A stretch of DNA of 64,000 nt from Anseranas semipalmata (taxonomy: Eukaryota; Chordata; Aves; Anseriformes; Anseranatidae), in contig VXAA01003157.1 in the NCBI GenBank assembly GCA_013399115.1, positions 397,547 to 461,546 of the forward strand. Direction: 5' to 3'. The translations under genes were made by a program, and so were the position numbers. Positions 10,854 to 23,326 of this stretch are shown one piece after another. A model generated the notes under the pieces. That model was not told the DNA's origin. It worked only from the letters and a program-made list of their open reading frames with translations, and did no database searches. Positions within the stretch are counted from its first letter, which is position 1. Every line of letters starts with the position of its first letter.

Positions 10854-13800
10854 GAAACCCACTAATCCCATCTTTTTTGTGGCATTTCTGACCATTCCAA
10901 AATATTAGATCCACTTCCAGAATCCTCTACCCCGTCTTGAAGAGACAGCATCTGAAAGTACGTGAAGTTCACGTCACACATGCAGAAAACGTCACCTATA
11001 ATGCCAAAGAGATAAAAACTATTCAGACATAGGATGAAGCATTAGTGAAGCGGGGAAGTTTTCCTTAAACAACCTGAGCAAACAAGATGCATTTGTGTAT
11101 GAATATACACATATATATGTGCATACACTGTACATATATACTCAGTAAGCTGTTCATCTACTGCAGCATAATTATTGACTTGTAACATGATGGACTTTTA
11201 AAGAAAAAGTGCATTTGTTAAACAGCAATTAAGTAAAGACTAGTAAGAATCCAGTATGTTCAATATAAACCACAGTTGTAACAAGCAAGGACAATATTGT
11301 GCTACGATGTATGTTTCAGCTTGAGGTTTATAATGAGATTTTGTAAAGAGAAAAGTATAGTAGACATATTAAAATGGACCTATCTGCTCTATTCCTCACA
11401 GACTGCATTCCTCTGAGGTTTTCAGTATCCTCAGTATCATCACAGCCAGTAAGAGCTGGGTTGGTTTAATGTTTTGTGATGGATTCTCAGCAATTTGCCT
11501 TTTAGGTGAGAGTGATTGAATTTTTTTTGGCTGAGGCTTTCATCAAAACAATGACGCATCATAACAGAATGAAAAGAAAAAGGTTCGTTATTAAATGCAT
11601 GGAATCAGTCATTGATGGGTAACACATTGGAGTACTATTTTCACGCTTAACAATGAAAGTCAAGCCAAAATACATTTTATAAATCTCTTGCAATATATAC
11701 CGTTCAGACCCATCTGATGCTTTATTTGTGTGTGCACGTGTAAGTGCTGTTGCAGTTTTGAATGTCGAATATACATAAGCAGAGGAGATTTAAGTTCTCA
11801 GATATATATTTCCTGATTTGCCACATATGCTTTCAAAACCTTAGTGTTCCATTAACTGAATATATATTTCATTGTTACAGGATGTAATGCAGTTTAATGT
11901 ATTTCTCTTTCACAACTATGGTTTTCAGTGGCTTAACATCGCCATATAGGCTTTTTGTTTGACATCACAAGTCTTTCCCAGTCATATAAACACGATGTGC
12001 CTAACTGTTTCACAGTTAATATCCCTTATCTGTCCCTTTCTTAGTAAGCACATACTTGAGATAAGTCACTGAACTACCCCAACTACTTAAAGGGGTTCCA
12101 ACATTTACATTAGAAATTACAATGTTCCCAAGCATGCACGGTATTGACAGTGATGAGGATTTGGTGTTCTTTTCATCCCAGTCTTCCTGATGCTTAGAAT
12201 GAGTTCAAGCTATATCCCCCAAGGGCAGTTTTCACATGGTCATTTTTAGGTTCCTCCTGTTACACCCACAGCCTAGCCAGCCCTTTCATTCTAACAAAGC
12301 CCTATGCATTCATTTGCATATAAGAGGGTTTTAAACTACTCTACAATTCGAATATTTCTGAATAGGAGACACTTAAGTCATATTAAATATAGAAGGCAAT
12401 TATAACACATGTAGTAGGCATGCCCATCATATTTTTGGGGTATCCCAATCAAAATGGAAAAATCCTTCTCTTTTGTTATCTTCTAATTTAATCAATCATA
12501 CTACTTATTTTCAATTTTTCTTTTTAATTTAATTCTCTTTCTGAAGAATTGGCTTTGGTCAAATATAGCACTGCACAGCATGATATAATCTTCTCAGTAT
12601 AACTTGAGATGGATCCTATTTGTACCATTTCAGATTTGCCCATTGGTTGGTATAAAATGATCAGCTTGAATTAGGATGATATGTACCAGCTGTTGTCCTC
12701 TATTTTTTGCATACATAAATAGATAAATGTTATAACTTAGAGGCAAAAAGCATAATGTTGATACCAGCCCATTAATATGAATTATGAATATGAAAGTTAA
12801 TTTTTCACAGTATTAACATAAGTGGTGATTTCCCTGTCATTAGATATCTTAAACCAAAACTGGCTGATTTTCTGAAATTCATGCTTTAGCCATCCACCAT
12901 TATTGGACTCTGTAAAGAAATAGATATGTAAAATTATTAAACTTTTTTGCCTTGGGAATCAAAATATTTCATCTGATCTTCAAAACAGTGTACAAAAGGT
13001 GGTTCATAAAAACTGCTCATTGTACATTTACAACTTACAAATAATAATAATAAAAAGAAGTAGTAGTTTCTTGTTACAAAAAAGAGGGAAGGTAAATAGT
13101 GGAAATAATTTAGATCTATGTAATAGATCCATTCTAAAACACAAATCAGTGAAGTGCTACAATACCAGCTCTACTAATTTGTCCCACTGCTCCACAGGTA
13201 ATTTGCAAAAGGTCAGGATGAAGTAAACCTATGTATCTTTCAATTAAAAATTATAGGGCACACAAGCTCAAATACAGAAATTGTTTCAGGTCACCACATA
13301 TTTGGAGCAAAAGTAATAAATGCAAACTGTTTGAATATTTGAAAGCTCCCAAACATTGACCTCAATGGGATTAGATCAATAGAAGTCAAGGAGAGGCCAC
13401 TGTTCTGTTCTCCTCTGGGCCAGATGTTTCATTTCCTGCCAAGCTTGTTAGTGCTAATCACTGCTGGGTTTGGCCTTATTATAGCTAGTTCAATGAAACA
13501 CTGTAGAGAAAAACAGTGACATTACAAAAAATATGAGAAGCATTATATATCCTTTCAATACTAAATGTGTTTTACCCACATATATTTCACAAACTTTTGA
13601 AAGAGGAAATGACTACGTAGGATCTTAGATATAGATAAGTAAGAATTAGTAACTATGGCAGATTTTGACATGTGCAACTGTAATAACACCCCTCTTTTGT
13701 ATGCATCATCGGTTCAGATTTGACACCACTGACCTCAATCACTACTACTGAAGATATAGGATTAGCTATGCTAACAAGTAGGAGGAAAAGATTGGCATCT

Positions 13801-14215
13801 GATCTAGATCACGGACTAGAAAAGGGTTCTGGAAAAGTAAGTATCTTTGTGGTAGAAGATGACAAACAGAAATTGTATGCCTTTGAGCAATAATACAGAA
13901 TCATAAATACATTTTGAATTTCATCTTGGGAAAGTTCAGTGGAATATGAAATGCCTCATGAAAACCAAGTTGGGAAAGATCCATGTTCATTCATGTCAGT
14001 TGTCCAATGTACTGTGCTGTAATTCATGCCTTCCTGCATATTACATTTATTTGTCTATATCTGAGTCATGTCCCTCCTACTCCTTGGGAGAAAAGAAGCT
14101 GCAAGTAGGAGATTAGAGATATCCCTCCCAGATCTCTATAATCGCAACCACATCTCTTTTTCTTATGACAGAGACATTGCCCTGAGAAGCAAAGGGTTGA
14201 GATCTTGCTTCCGGT
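10854..14215. other. AT-rich non-coding DNA
   Basis: No gene seen. It contains a 15-bp inverted repeat (ACGTGAA-G-TTCACGT, 10960-10974), a short AAT tract near 13040 and a possible ancient repeat trace at about 13345-13385. The rest is unique AT-rich sequence. Confidence 0.5.
13345..13385. repeat. Possible ancient amniote repeat trace
   Basis: The segment around ATTGACCTCAATGGGATTAG resembles the short TGA.TCAATGGGA motif repeatedly found in old archosaur/turtle interspersed repeats. It is too short and degenerate for family assignment and is a weak call. Confidence 0.25.
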
Positions 14216-14220
14216 ACTTC

Positions 14221-14808
14221 TGTATTGGGTTTACATGGCAATGTTTCGGTAGCAGGGGGGCTGCAGGGGTGGCTTCTGTGAGCAGAGCCCAGCAGCTGCC
14301 CCATGTCAGATCAGAGCCAGCTCCAGCCGGCTCCAAAAGGGGCCTGCCGCTGGCCAGAGCCCAGCCAGGGAGCGACGCTGGTTGGGCCTCTGGGAGAGCA
14401 GAGCTAAGGAAGGGAACAAACTGCTGTGCCACAGCAGCTGGGAGAGAGGAGTGAGAAATGGGAGAGAAACAGCCCTGCAGGCACCAGGTCAGTGCAGAAG
14501 GAGGGCAGGAGGGGCTCCAGGCGCCGCAGCAGAAGTTCCCCTGCATGCCATGGGAGAAACAGCATGCTGGAGCAGGGGAAGAGAACGAGGGTGAAAGAGT
14601 GGCAGAGTGTTAATAATTAATAAATTACATTAATCTCCCTTATGCTGAGTCTTTTCTGCCTGTGATGGTAATTGGTGAGCGATCTCCCTGTCTGTATCTC
14701 AATCCATGAACTTTCTTCATCGTATTTTCTCCCTGTGTTCTTCTGAGGAAGGGGAGCGTGAGAGCACTGTGGTGGTGCTGAGCTGCCCATTGGTGTGAAA
14801 CCACCACA
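14221..14808 (+). mobile_element. Solo ERVL-like LTR, plus orientation
   Basis: Starts TGTATTGGGTTTACATGGCA and ends ACCACCACA. The flanks are ACTTC (14216-14220) and ACCTC (14809-14813), a 5-bp target duplication with one mismatch. A polyadenylation signal AATAAA at 14619-14624 precedes a segment with TTTTCTGCCTGTGATGGT, the counterpart of the R/U5 end in the 7089-7848 copy read in reverse. The element is about 170 bp shorter than that copy, so it has internal deletions. There is no retroviral coding remnant next to it. The 128-residue open frame at 14068-14454 crosses the left LTR boundary and is not a gene. Confidence 0.87.
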
Positions 14809-16819
14809 ACCTCTCACTGTAGTGCATGTTGCTGTAGCTGCAGGAGGAGCAGGGTTCCATGCTTACATCATTTGTGGCTTTGGTATACTGCCAGTCAAAA
14901 AGCAATAATGGAAACCCCAACAGGAAAACAGCAATTCTCTGTAGTTTATTACCCAGTCAAATCTGAAGATAATTTCCTGGCATCAGCCATTGGTATTTTC
15001 CTGGCGCCAGAACTTTTCCCCTGTCAGAATTCCTACAAATAATGTAGGTGTACAAGCTACCAAAGATAAAGGCTCCAATAATGTTTCATAACAGAAACTG
15101 TTTCTTAGGTAGCCTAAACGTAAGATCACTATATTTATGATAAAAACAAGATCTTACTATTAGTTCTTTATAATATATTGGGCCATCTGGGAGCCATAAG
15201 AGTAAACAATTTTAATTTCTTTCTCTTTCTATTAGGATAGAATTATTACTCATACAAGGAGTTTGTGCAGATATTACATCTGCAACTTACTGTAAAATCA
15301 CATGTGAGAGCAATGAGAAATCTTTCTGTTATTTCTCCAAAAATTAAAAATAAACGAAGCTAAAAATGCAGAAATACACTAACATTTTATAAAGAATGCT
15401 TCAGCATATCAACTACTATGTCACGTATATTTTTGAAATAGCTATAGACATTTTATTTTGTCATAGGTGAAAACAGTTTAAATTGTGAACATGAACGGGT
15501 AGCAAATAATTGGGTAATGTGTGTGTATGTGCGTGTGAATGTCCAAAATTTAACTTTTAATTGTTAGAAGACTTCTATTTGTTAGCTGCAACTGGTACAG
15601 GCTGGATGTAAATTGTTATAACACCTGGACTGGACAGAATTGGCATATCCCAAATCCTGCAATTAATAAAGAGAAATGACACAGAACCACCAGTTAAGGC
15701 CTGGATCATGCATTGCATTTCTGCATGTAGACTATTTAAATTGGGAAAACAGGGGGCTGAGTGGAGACCTAGCGAACAGAAAGAGGGAGCAGGGGGTGAG
15801 TTAGTGAGTGCTCGCATGAGATAATCAGGTAGGGTAAAAGCTCTAATCTCGTTGGTTCACAAGTAAACCCCAGTACCCAAAATCAAAATATGGATTGTTG
15901 TTTGCTCTATCTTGCCTGTGATATTTGTGTAACAAAGTTTTTAAGGATTAGTCTGGCTTCAGAATGTAATATTAGAACAATATTATGAAAGGCTGAGGAA
16001 AAGAAAGAAAACTAAATCAAACAATGTCTTTATACTATTTCAGTAAAAGGCCTAATATGGGCTGTGAGATCACTGAAGTAAAGGATATGCTCTCCTTTAT
16101 TTTGGTTGGCAAAAGTCCAGGTATAAAAGACTTAAGTGGATATAGGATCAATATTGCTGGAAACTCTTAAGTGATGTCTCTTAAAACTCTAAAGGAGTAG
16201 TAAAGGAGAATGAAAAAACTGTTGTGAATTTGAAGAGTAGGACTACAGAATAATTCATCCTTGAACTACCAGATCTATTAGCATTGTTTTTTGGTTTTGT
16301 AGGTTGAAATCTCTATTTGTGGCACTTGTACATGAAGAGGAAGGTGTGCTGAAGTTCCCAGGTTAAGATAAATTCAGGGCAAGGATGTTTGCAAAATGGC
16401 CTTAGGCTGAAACATCAATCGTCAACCTTGATTCTTCCTAAAATTACCTGAATTGTAGCATACAGAGCAGATCTTGCAGTGAACATGAATCACACAAGAT
16501 CTGAAGAAGTTTTATTCAGTTTAGACCCAGAGCTTGGGATCCATCTAACCTTAGGTAGTATCTGAAAATTGGTTGCCTAAATCTGTTTTAATCATCTGAA
16601 ACTCACTTGGTTGCCAATGCAGATAAATAAATATCTAAGGTCAATGAGATATGAGAATCGCCTTCTTGATGTGCTTATTTCTCTCCATTAACTATAAAGG
16701 AATGTAGCATTAACTAGATTAAAATCAGGTAGCTTGCTTTGAGACCTATAGTTTTTGTTGAAATTAATCCCAGAATGTTAAAATACAATCTAGTTTTACA
16801 AAAGCTATTTTCTATTTTC

Positions 16820-16854
16820 TTTGTTGTCTTGTTGTATTTGTTGTCTTTGTTGTA
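16820..16854. repeat. Two-copy TTTGTTGT-rich tandem repeat
   Basis: Two adjacent copies of about 17-18 bases (TTTGTTGTC followed by a TTGTTGTA ending), differing by one T. A small slippage repeat. Confidence 0.7.
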
Positions 16855-17363
16855 TTTTCACAGCAGAGTCTTCAGGTCTTATCAGTATATGTAGATTTCT
16901 TATACAATCCATGAGTAACGGCTTCATAAGCAGGTCCAAGGAAGCTGATACAATGTAGGTTGTATGTTCAATCTTGTCCCCTTCTCAAGTGCACATACAG
17001 GACTGAGCTAAACAGAAATGGTCATTCCACAAATATTTCCCTGGCGTTTGGCACCTGAAAATGAACACAGAGTAGATCAGACCTTTCAAGAAGCAACTGG
17101 AAGTCATGATAGTACTGCCCTATTTTGGTAGTTCAGTGACGAATACGTTGAACCAACGCAAGTGTTTATTCTATTCTTTATTTGAAGAATGTGCATCTTG
17201 CACCTTGCATGGTCAGTAGATTGTAAACTCTTATAGATACAGAAAAGCTTTGACAAAAAATCCATGACAGTAAAGTATGCTCAGTATTCCATTGGCCAGA
17301 AGAAAATTAGGCTCTAGTCTGGCAGCTGAGGAAAGAAGAGACCTGGGTTGCAGTCCCTCTTTT

Positions 17364-17401
17364 GATGATAGTTTGTGTATTAGATGATAGTTTGTGTATT
17401 A
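17364..17401. repeat. Exact 19-bp tandem duplication
   Basis: GATGATAGTTTGTGTATTA occurs twice head to tail at 17364-17382 and 17383-17401 with no differences, indicating a recent duplication. Confidence 0.9.
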
Positions 17402-20400
17402 AATGTTAGGCATTTGCTCATGTGAGAGCTGGAATTGCATTGCCTTTTACTCTGGGAAGTGTCCTGATCATGATGCTACAGTCACATACACATACTTTCT
17501 TTTTGGCTGGTGAATATGTAATTGCTCCAAACAGTGAAACAGTTTCAACAGAAGGGATTCTAAGGAAGCCTTACAGTGGAAGGCAATAAAAAGAGTAAGA
17601 AATTTCATGGGTGTTTGAAAAGTCTAGACAAGTGTTTTGATGAATTTCCGAAAAATCGGTATATAGAGAGAAGAGGAGGTAGACCCCATATTCTTTATCG
17701 TGGAGGACAGCTGTAACTAGCATGGAAGTGACCAAGCAGTGCCACCACCACTGGCACTCCATGGGAAAGGGATGCTGCTCAAGGAAAATGTTTTTAAGAC
17801 TTTGAAGAGGCTTCCCTGCAGTGTGGGAACTAGTTGCCAAAGACCATAAGGAGAAAAGGGATGAGAAAAAACCTTGCAGTCAATGCTCACTCAGACTGTT
17901 AGTTCTTGTGGATGCCATTCTCAGCTGCTTTATCCTTCACATATTGCATAGAAAACCTACATATCTCATGACTGGCTTCTGCCCTGAAGCAGCAACTGGG
18001 TTTGTGCAGTTCCAGGCACTTTCCTGAAATTATGACAGTGTCAGAATGATACTGGAAGCCAAGGGATTACTTTCTGAAACTGCTTTGAACTGACTACTAA
18101 TTAGTGTTTTGTTTGATAGCCCTTTCATAGCTGGATGCAGCTGAATGAAAATAAACCACAAAGGGAGCTCATTTTTGCTTATCATTAATTTTTACTTAGT
18201 TTTGTAGACACTTGTGAGATACTGCAGTAATCGTAATTTGTCATATATTGTAAATTGATTTAGTAAGTTTATTCAGTTCAGTAGCCTTTTTTTGTTACTT
18301 CTCATAAGTCTAATCAAGTGAATACATTTTGTAGTGAGTTGGATCGTGTGAGGTTGCTCAAACTAGTCTGACAAAGTTCTATTTTATTACAATATTAGAT
18401 ATCACTAAAGTTTACTACACAGAGTGAGATAAATTTTCCAATGCCCTGAGGGTATTTTCCATGTAGTACAGAAGCAGGGCTCTGAGATGACATGTTTAGA
18501 TGTTGAAAATAAAGGCCAGTGCTCATGCAACATATACATGAAAAAATAATGACTACACTTTACAGAATAAGCAATTAGAAATGTATAACTTTTCTCACTT
18601 TTGCTTTAAAACCTATATTCATAAACCATAACTAGATTATGGCACATGTGAGTGCTTCACAGTTCCTGGGTCCAGTCATCTGCCCCAGCTGCATCCTTAA
18701 TCCATATCAGGTCAAAAACAAGGTATGCACCTACTGAATGATAGTTTCCAGGCCCAAGAAACCAAGGTGTATAGGCCAGAAGAAAATACGTGTTCAAACC
18801 AGCCTGAAGGGCCAGAACCTGGGAAAGCTGCTATACTTCAGAAAGAAAATTTTGATTGTCTTGAAGATGCATCCATTTATCTAGCAGTAGGGATTTGTTT
18901 GTTTGTTTATTTGTTTTCATGAGAAACCCGGCCCAGCCTTTGCTTCTCTCCCGACGTGCTTAAAGCCATTTTCTTCTTAACTGATGTTCGAGGCACCTCT
19001 TTTCTCAGTAACCTGAAGAACTGATGTTTCGGCAATATCCCTTGCTGACAGTTTAGCTAGTGTTTTGCTTTAGATTTCAGGCACTTAATGTCTCGCTACC
19101 TACAGATTAAATAAAAAAATTGCTTTTACCTATAAGCTAATCTACTTAATCATGTTTTAGTGACTGAGGTACAGTTTTCTGCTAGGCTTCAATTCACCTC
19201 CACCAATAGAAAAAGCTTGCTTTTGCCTTGACTAGGATCTTAGGACATGTTAATGCTAGCTCTCTGACAGGATCTAACAATAACACTTCTGAGTGAAGCA
19301 GTTCCACTCCGCAGGGTAGGCTCTTATCATCTTGAATGTGTGATCAGCCATGACTCCGGAATTTCAATGAGGAAATAGACTTTCACAGAGCTATGTGAGG
19401 GGCTAGCTCTGGCTATGTGGGATGAAAATCTTCAGTTCAAAGAACCCGTGCTTGTGCAGAAATGGGTCATTCTTCTCAGCTGTACTGCAACGTTGGCAGT
19501 ACAGTCAGCTGTCAAATTGCTGCGGTAGTAGGTTTGCAATGTGGCTCTTTAAGTGGTTTCTGCATAGATACTGACATTATGAGCATTTGTGGAACTACAG
19601 CTTGCTTTCAGAAAACGGGGGCTCTCAAACTATCAGTCACTAGTAGCACGTGTACTTAGTTCTCCCCTCTCAAATAGATGCATGTCTGCCAAGTCATAGG
19701 GATAGCTCTCACTGCTACCGCAAGCATGGGCAGATGGAAAGGTGGTACAGAACTATTTTAAAAAAAGCAGTAAATAGTGTATGAATAATTTGGGCCTGCA
19801 GCACACAATGGACAGATAAAGAAAAATATATTAGAAGGGCAGACCCAGGGCAGTAGCTTTTGCTAGGCTTCAAAGCCACTGATTAGCTATCAATGACAGC
19901 TTTAAGCATACAAGGAATATGAGAGACCTTGTGTATGCTTGTCTTGGTAACATACACAATGTTACTGAGCAACTGATGAAAAAAATAAGATAACAGAACC
20001 CAAAGGTGAGCTTAACCATTAAAACAGTACATATATTTTTAAATTGTATTGTACACAGCCTGGACCTGAATGTTTATAGAATACCTATGAAGAAGGGATT
20101 GCTTTATTTTCCGAGGAGTGTAATTTCATGGCGTACACTACTGGACATTTTTTTTTTTTTTTTGGCATGCAGTCTTTTTAACTATAAAACTGTGTTCATC
20201 TGTTTTGACTCATGAGGTATCAGATAATACTTTTTTTTTTTTTCCTAATTCAATTGTTTTTATCTGGTAGTCCAGTAAATTATTTTGGTGCAATTACAGT
20301 TACTCAGTTCGTTGTAGCTGGGCATCAACTGCACATCGTAACTCACTAAACAAATAGTATCTGAAAATAACACAGTCAGACCAGCTGCTTCTTAAATTAA

Positions 20401-21885
20401 AACATTTGCTTTTTAAGCCTAAAGAAAAACATAGAACTATAGGGAAAAACTGTCAAGTATTCAAAGAAAGGTCTACAAAAACAGGATGACACCTATTGTT
20501 TGCTAGGCTTATATTTATTTTCCTTTTCCCTAGTATGTATATAAAGATTTTAGGTAAGATCTGTTTCCTACTCCCCTTTTCAAAGCCTGGAATTGCCTAT
20601 TCCCTCTCCCAAAGCTGAATTTCCAGTCCCTGAGCAGCCTTTAGCAAGCACAAGCACACAGCAGAACACTGGTACAAATGAAGGGTTCATATGGAGCTGC
20701 AGCAAACAACTCACGAGTGCCAGCTCTTCTCTCACCCCTCACGTCATCTGGACCTCTCTAATTCTTTTCCTGCATTTACAGACAGTAATGTGGCTTTATC
20801 AAGCGTATAAGTTTTTTTTTTTTTTAATGAGTCTGATAACAGCACAACATATATCAAATATAAACATCTACTGAGTTACTGATGTAAACCACCAAATTTG
20901 GCCCACCACTTAGTTTGATCAGCCTGAATTCCTGCTATAATAAAAAGACCCCCTAGGAGTGTGGAAAAATTGCAAAGAACTTTGATGAATAGACAAAGTC
21001 AGTGTTGAGTTACTGATGGTTACAATTGCTACTTATGTTTTCCCTTTGTGTCAAACCAGAATAAATTTCTTGTGAAAGGTCAGAAGGCAACCAGATAAAA
21101 TCAATATACAGGAACAAGGAATCTGATAAGGTTAAGAGGACTTGCAAAAATCTGCAATTTTCCAAGGGAGAAATTTGTTTGAAATCATCTAAGAAAGGTA
21201 ACAACCATTTGATGATTGTAGCAGAGAATTGTCTCTTGAGTAGGGAGGAAGTGCTATCTCTTTTTGGTTTTGTTGTAAATAAAATAAAATAAAATAATAA
21301 TAAAAAAATAATAAAAAAAAGGAAACCATTGGAAGATTCTTCCTTAAGTAATTAAAGTGGTATCTAGAAAATTGTGAAGTGGTTTCTGACCAGAACATAG
21401 CCTACAGCACTAAATGAGAAATACAGATAACTCATCCTATTACTATCAAAGCACATTCTCTCTATCTAATCATGTGCAGACATCTGATTTATACATCCAA
21501 AACCATGCGCCTTGGGGGAGCAGGTAAGGAAGGAAAACAAGCTGATGCAGAAATTCCATAGTTTGCATCTGCCTTTCTTGGAGTTGCCTTCTTCCAAACT
21601 CATAAAATATTTCTTACAATAAATACACTGTATTTAAGACAGCACAACACTCTCTGCTTATACCAGGAAATTTATAAAACGGAAAGAAATGTAGCAGGCA
21701 AAATTACAGATTTTCTTCTATTTTTCCTTTTTTTTTTTTTTTTTAATGGGGATATCTGCAGTTTTTGTGCTAAATGAGTGGCTATTTCTAGCAGTTTGTG
21801 ATCAGATACTATGCTTCGTATGGTACCATACTGACATCTGCATTCAGCAGAAACACATAACCTCAGTATAGAAGAAGGTGGGTTA

Positions 21886-21887
<2 letters not shown>

Positions 21888-21924
<37 letters not shown>

Positions 21925-21931
21925 TATTATT
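21888..21931. repeat. (ATT)n microsatellite
   Basis: About 14 ATT units with one C interruption near 21921, likely polymorphic in length. Confidence 0.92.
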
Positions 21932-22423
21932 GTCAGATGCTTTAGTGACTCAGGAAAACTGTAGTGTCAACCAAGAGGAAGTAAGTTGTGCCTTACAGAG
22001 AACACTTGTCTAGTTTGGCAACAGGCCTACCCTCTCATGAAGACTAGGTGCCAGTACATTACCTAGTACAGCTCAAAGCTTATGCTGGTGTACCTGCCGG
22101 AGTTCATTAAGAAACCTCCTTCCTCTTCCTTTCTTATAGCTCTCTTCTAATTTCATTTTTCTTCTACTTGTATATAAAAACTGCTGTTTATGGGAAAAAA
22201 AAAGGTATAATCAGAAACTGAAAAAGTACATGCAAAGAAGCATTGCCTTTATGCATTCAACATTCAGCAGTCTCTTTACCTCAGCTACACACATGCTCTT
22301 TACAAATTTCTCTGAATATAGATTTATATAAGAGTATAAAAATCAGTTCAGTTTGGCAGAAGGTAGGCATTTAGCAGAAGACAGACGGCAATGTCTACAC
22401 ATAAGAAGTTGCTATTTCATTTA

Positions 22424-22467
22424 TAAAAAAAAAATAAAAAATAAAAAATAAAAAATAAAAAAAAAAA
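22424..22467. repeat. (AAAAAT)n simple repeat
   Basis: A-rich tract with a T about every six bases, flanked by longer A runs. Confidence 0.85.
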
Positions 22468-23280
22468 GAAAGCCAAGCAGACTTTGTAATTGCGCAGAGA
22501 CACAGAACTATTTTTTAAAATGGTCACTAGTCAAGGTGACTTACAGCTATGACCCCAGTCATCTGATGTATAGACTGAATGGCATATAACTGGAGAGGGA
22601 AGAGGATAGATGGAATGGAAAAAATTCTGAATTACGTGGAAAACAAATAACTTAAATCAAATGACCTATCTGAAATAGTCTTATTCAGCAACATTTTCTT
22701 TTGGGAAAGGATTAAGCTCTTCATCCTTCATCTTTAGAGACCAGCACAGAACTAGACCTTAAACTAGAGCAAGTGTGAAGGCAGTGCTGGTGGACAGCCT
22801 GACAACAGCTCCAGCAGACCAGTTTATATCTGCTGCAGTGTCTTGTGCCTGTTTCAAAGTCCATTGTCAGTGATAATACTTAAATTAAAACCAATGGTCA
22901 CATTCAGGAAAGAAAGCCAACAACAACAAAGAGAAAGAGAGAGAAATCATCATTTTTTAAAAAAAAAATATATTTTAAGAACCACATTTATGAAAATTTG
23001 TTTATTTTTTCTCTTTTTAGTGAACTTCATCAGAGAACTTTTGGAAGCATTAAAGGATTTAATTAACATTGTAAATGCTATAGTCATTTTGTGCATGTAC
23101 AAGTCTTTTATGTAGGCAGCCCGTTTGGGGAAATTATTCCAATGGTTCTCAATAGGTGTCCATTCTGTATTTTAAAACGAATGCTTTGTGATATCGTCAT
23201 GAGCAAGTTTATGTTATAAAGCATATGAGGATGAAGAATTGAAAATACAGCAGCAGATAAAAGTAGCTTTGCATAATGCA

Positions 23281-23326
23281 TAAAATAAAATAAAATAAAA
23301 TAAAATAAAATAAAATAAAATAAAAT
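23281..23326. repeat. (TAAAA)9 microsatellite
   Basis: Nine uninterrupted TAAAA units. This is the reverse-complement motif of the longer TTTTA array at 29731-29810. Confidence 0.93.

Larger units (their letters stand above)
14814..21885. other. AT-rich non-coding DNA
   Basis: No gene could be supported. It contains tandem duplications at 16820-16854 and 17364-17401 and homopolymer T runs near 20149-20163 and 20230-20243. A weak MIR-like word (AGACCTGGGTTGCAGTCCCT, about 17340) has no supporting flank. The remainder is unique AT-rich sequence with stops in all frames. Confidence 0.5.

Noticed and set aside
10406..10891. 161-codon Pro/Ala/Gly-rich open frame
   Set aside because: Expected in any frame of a C/G-rich block; open frames on the opposite strand overlap it and nothing in it is recognisable.
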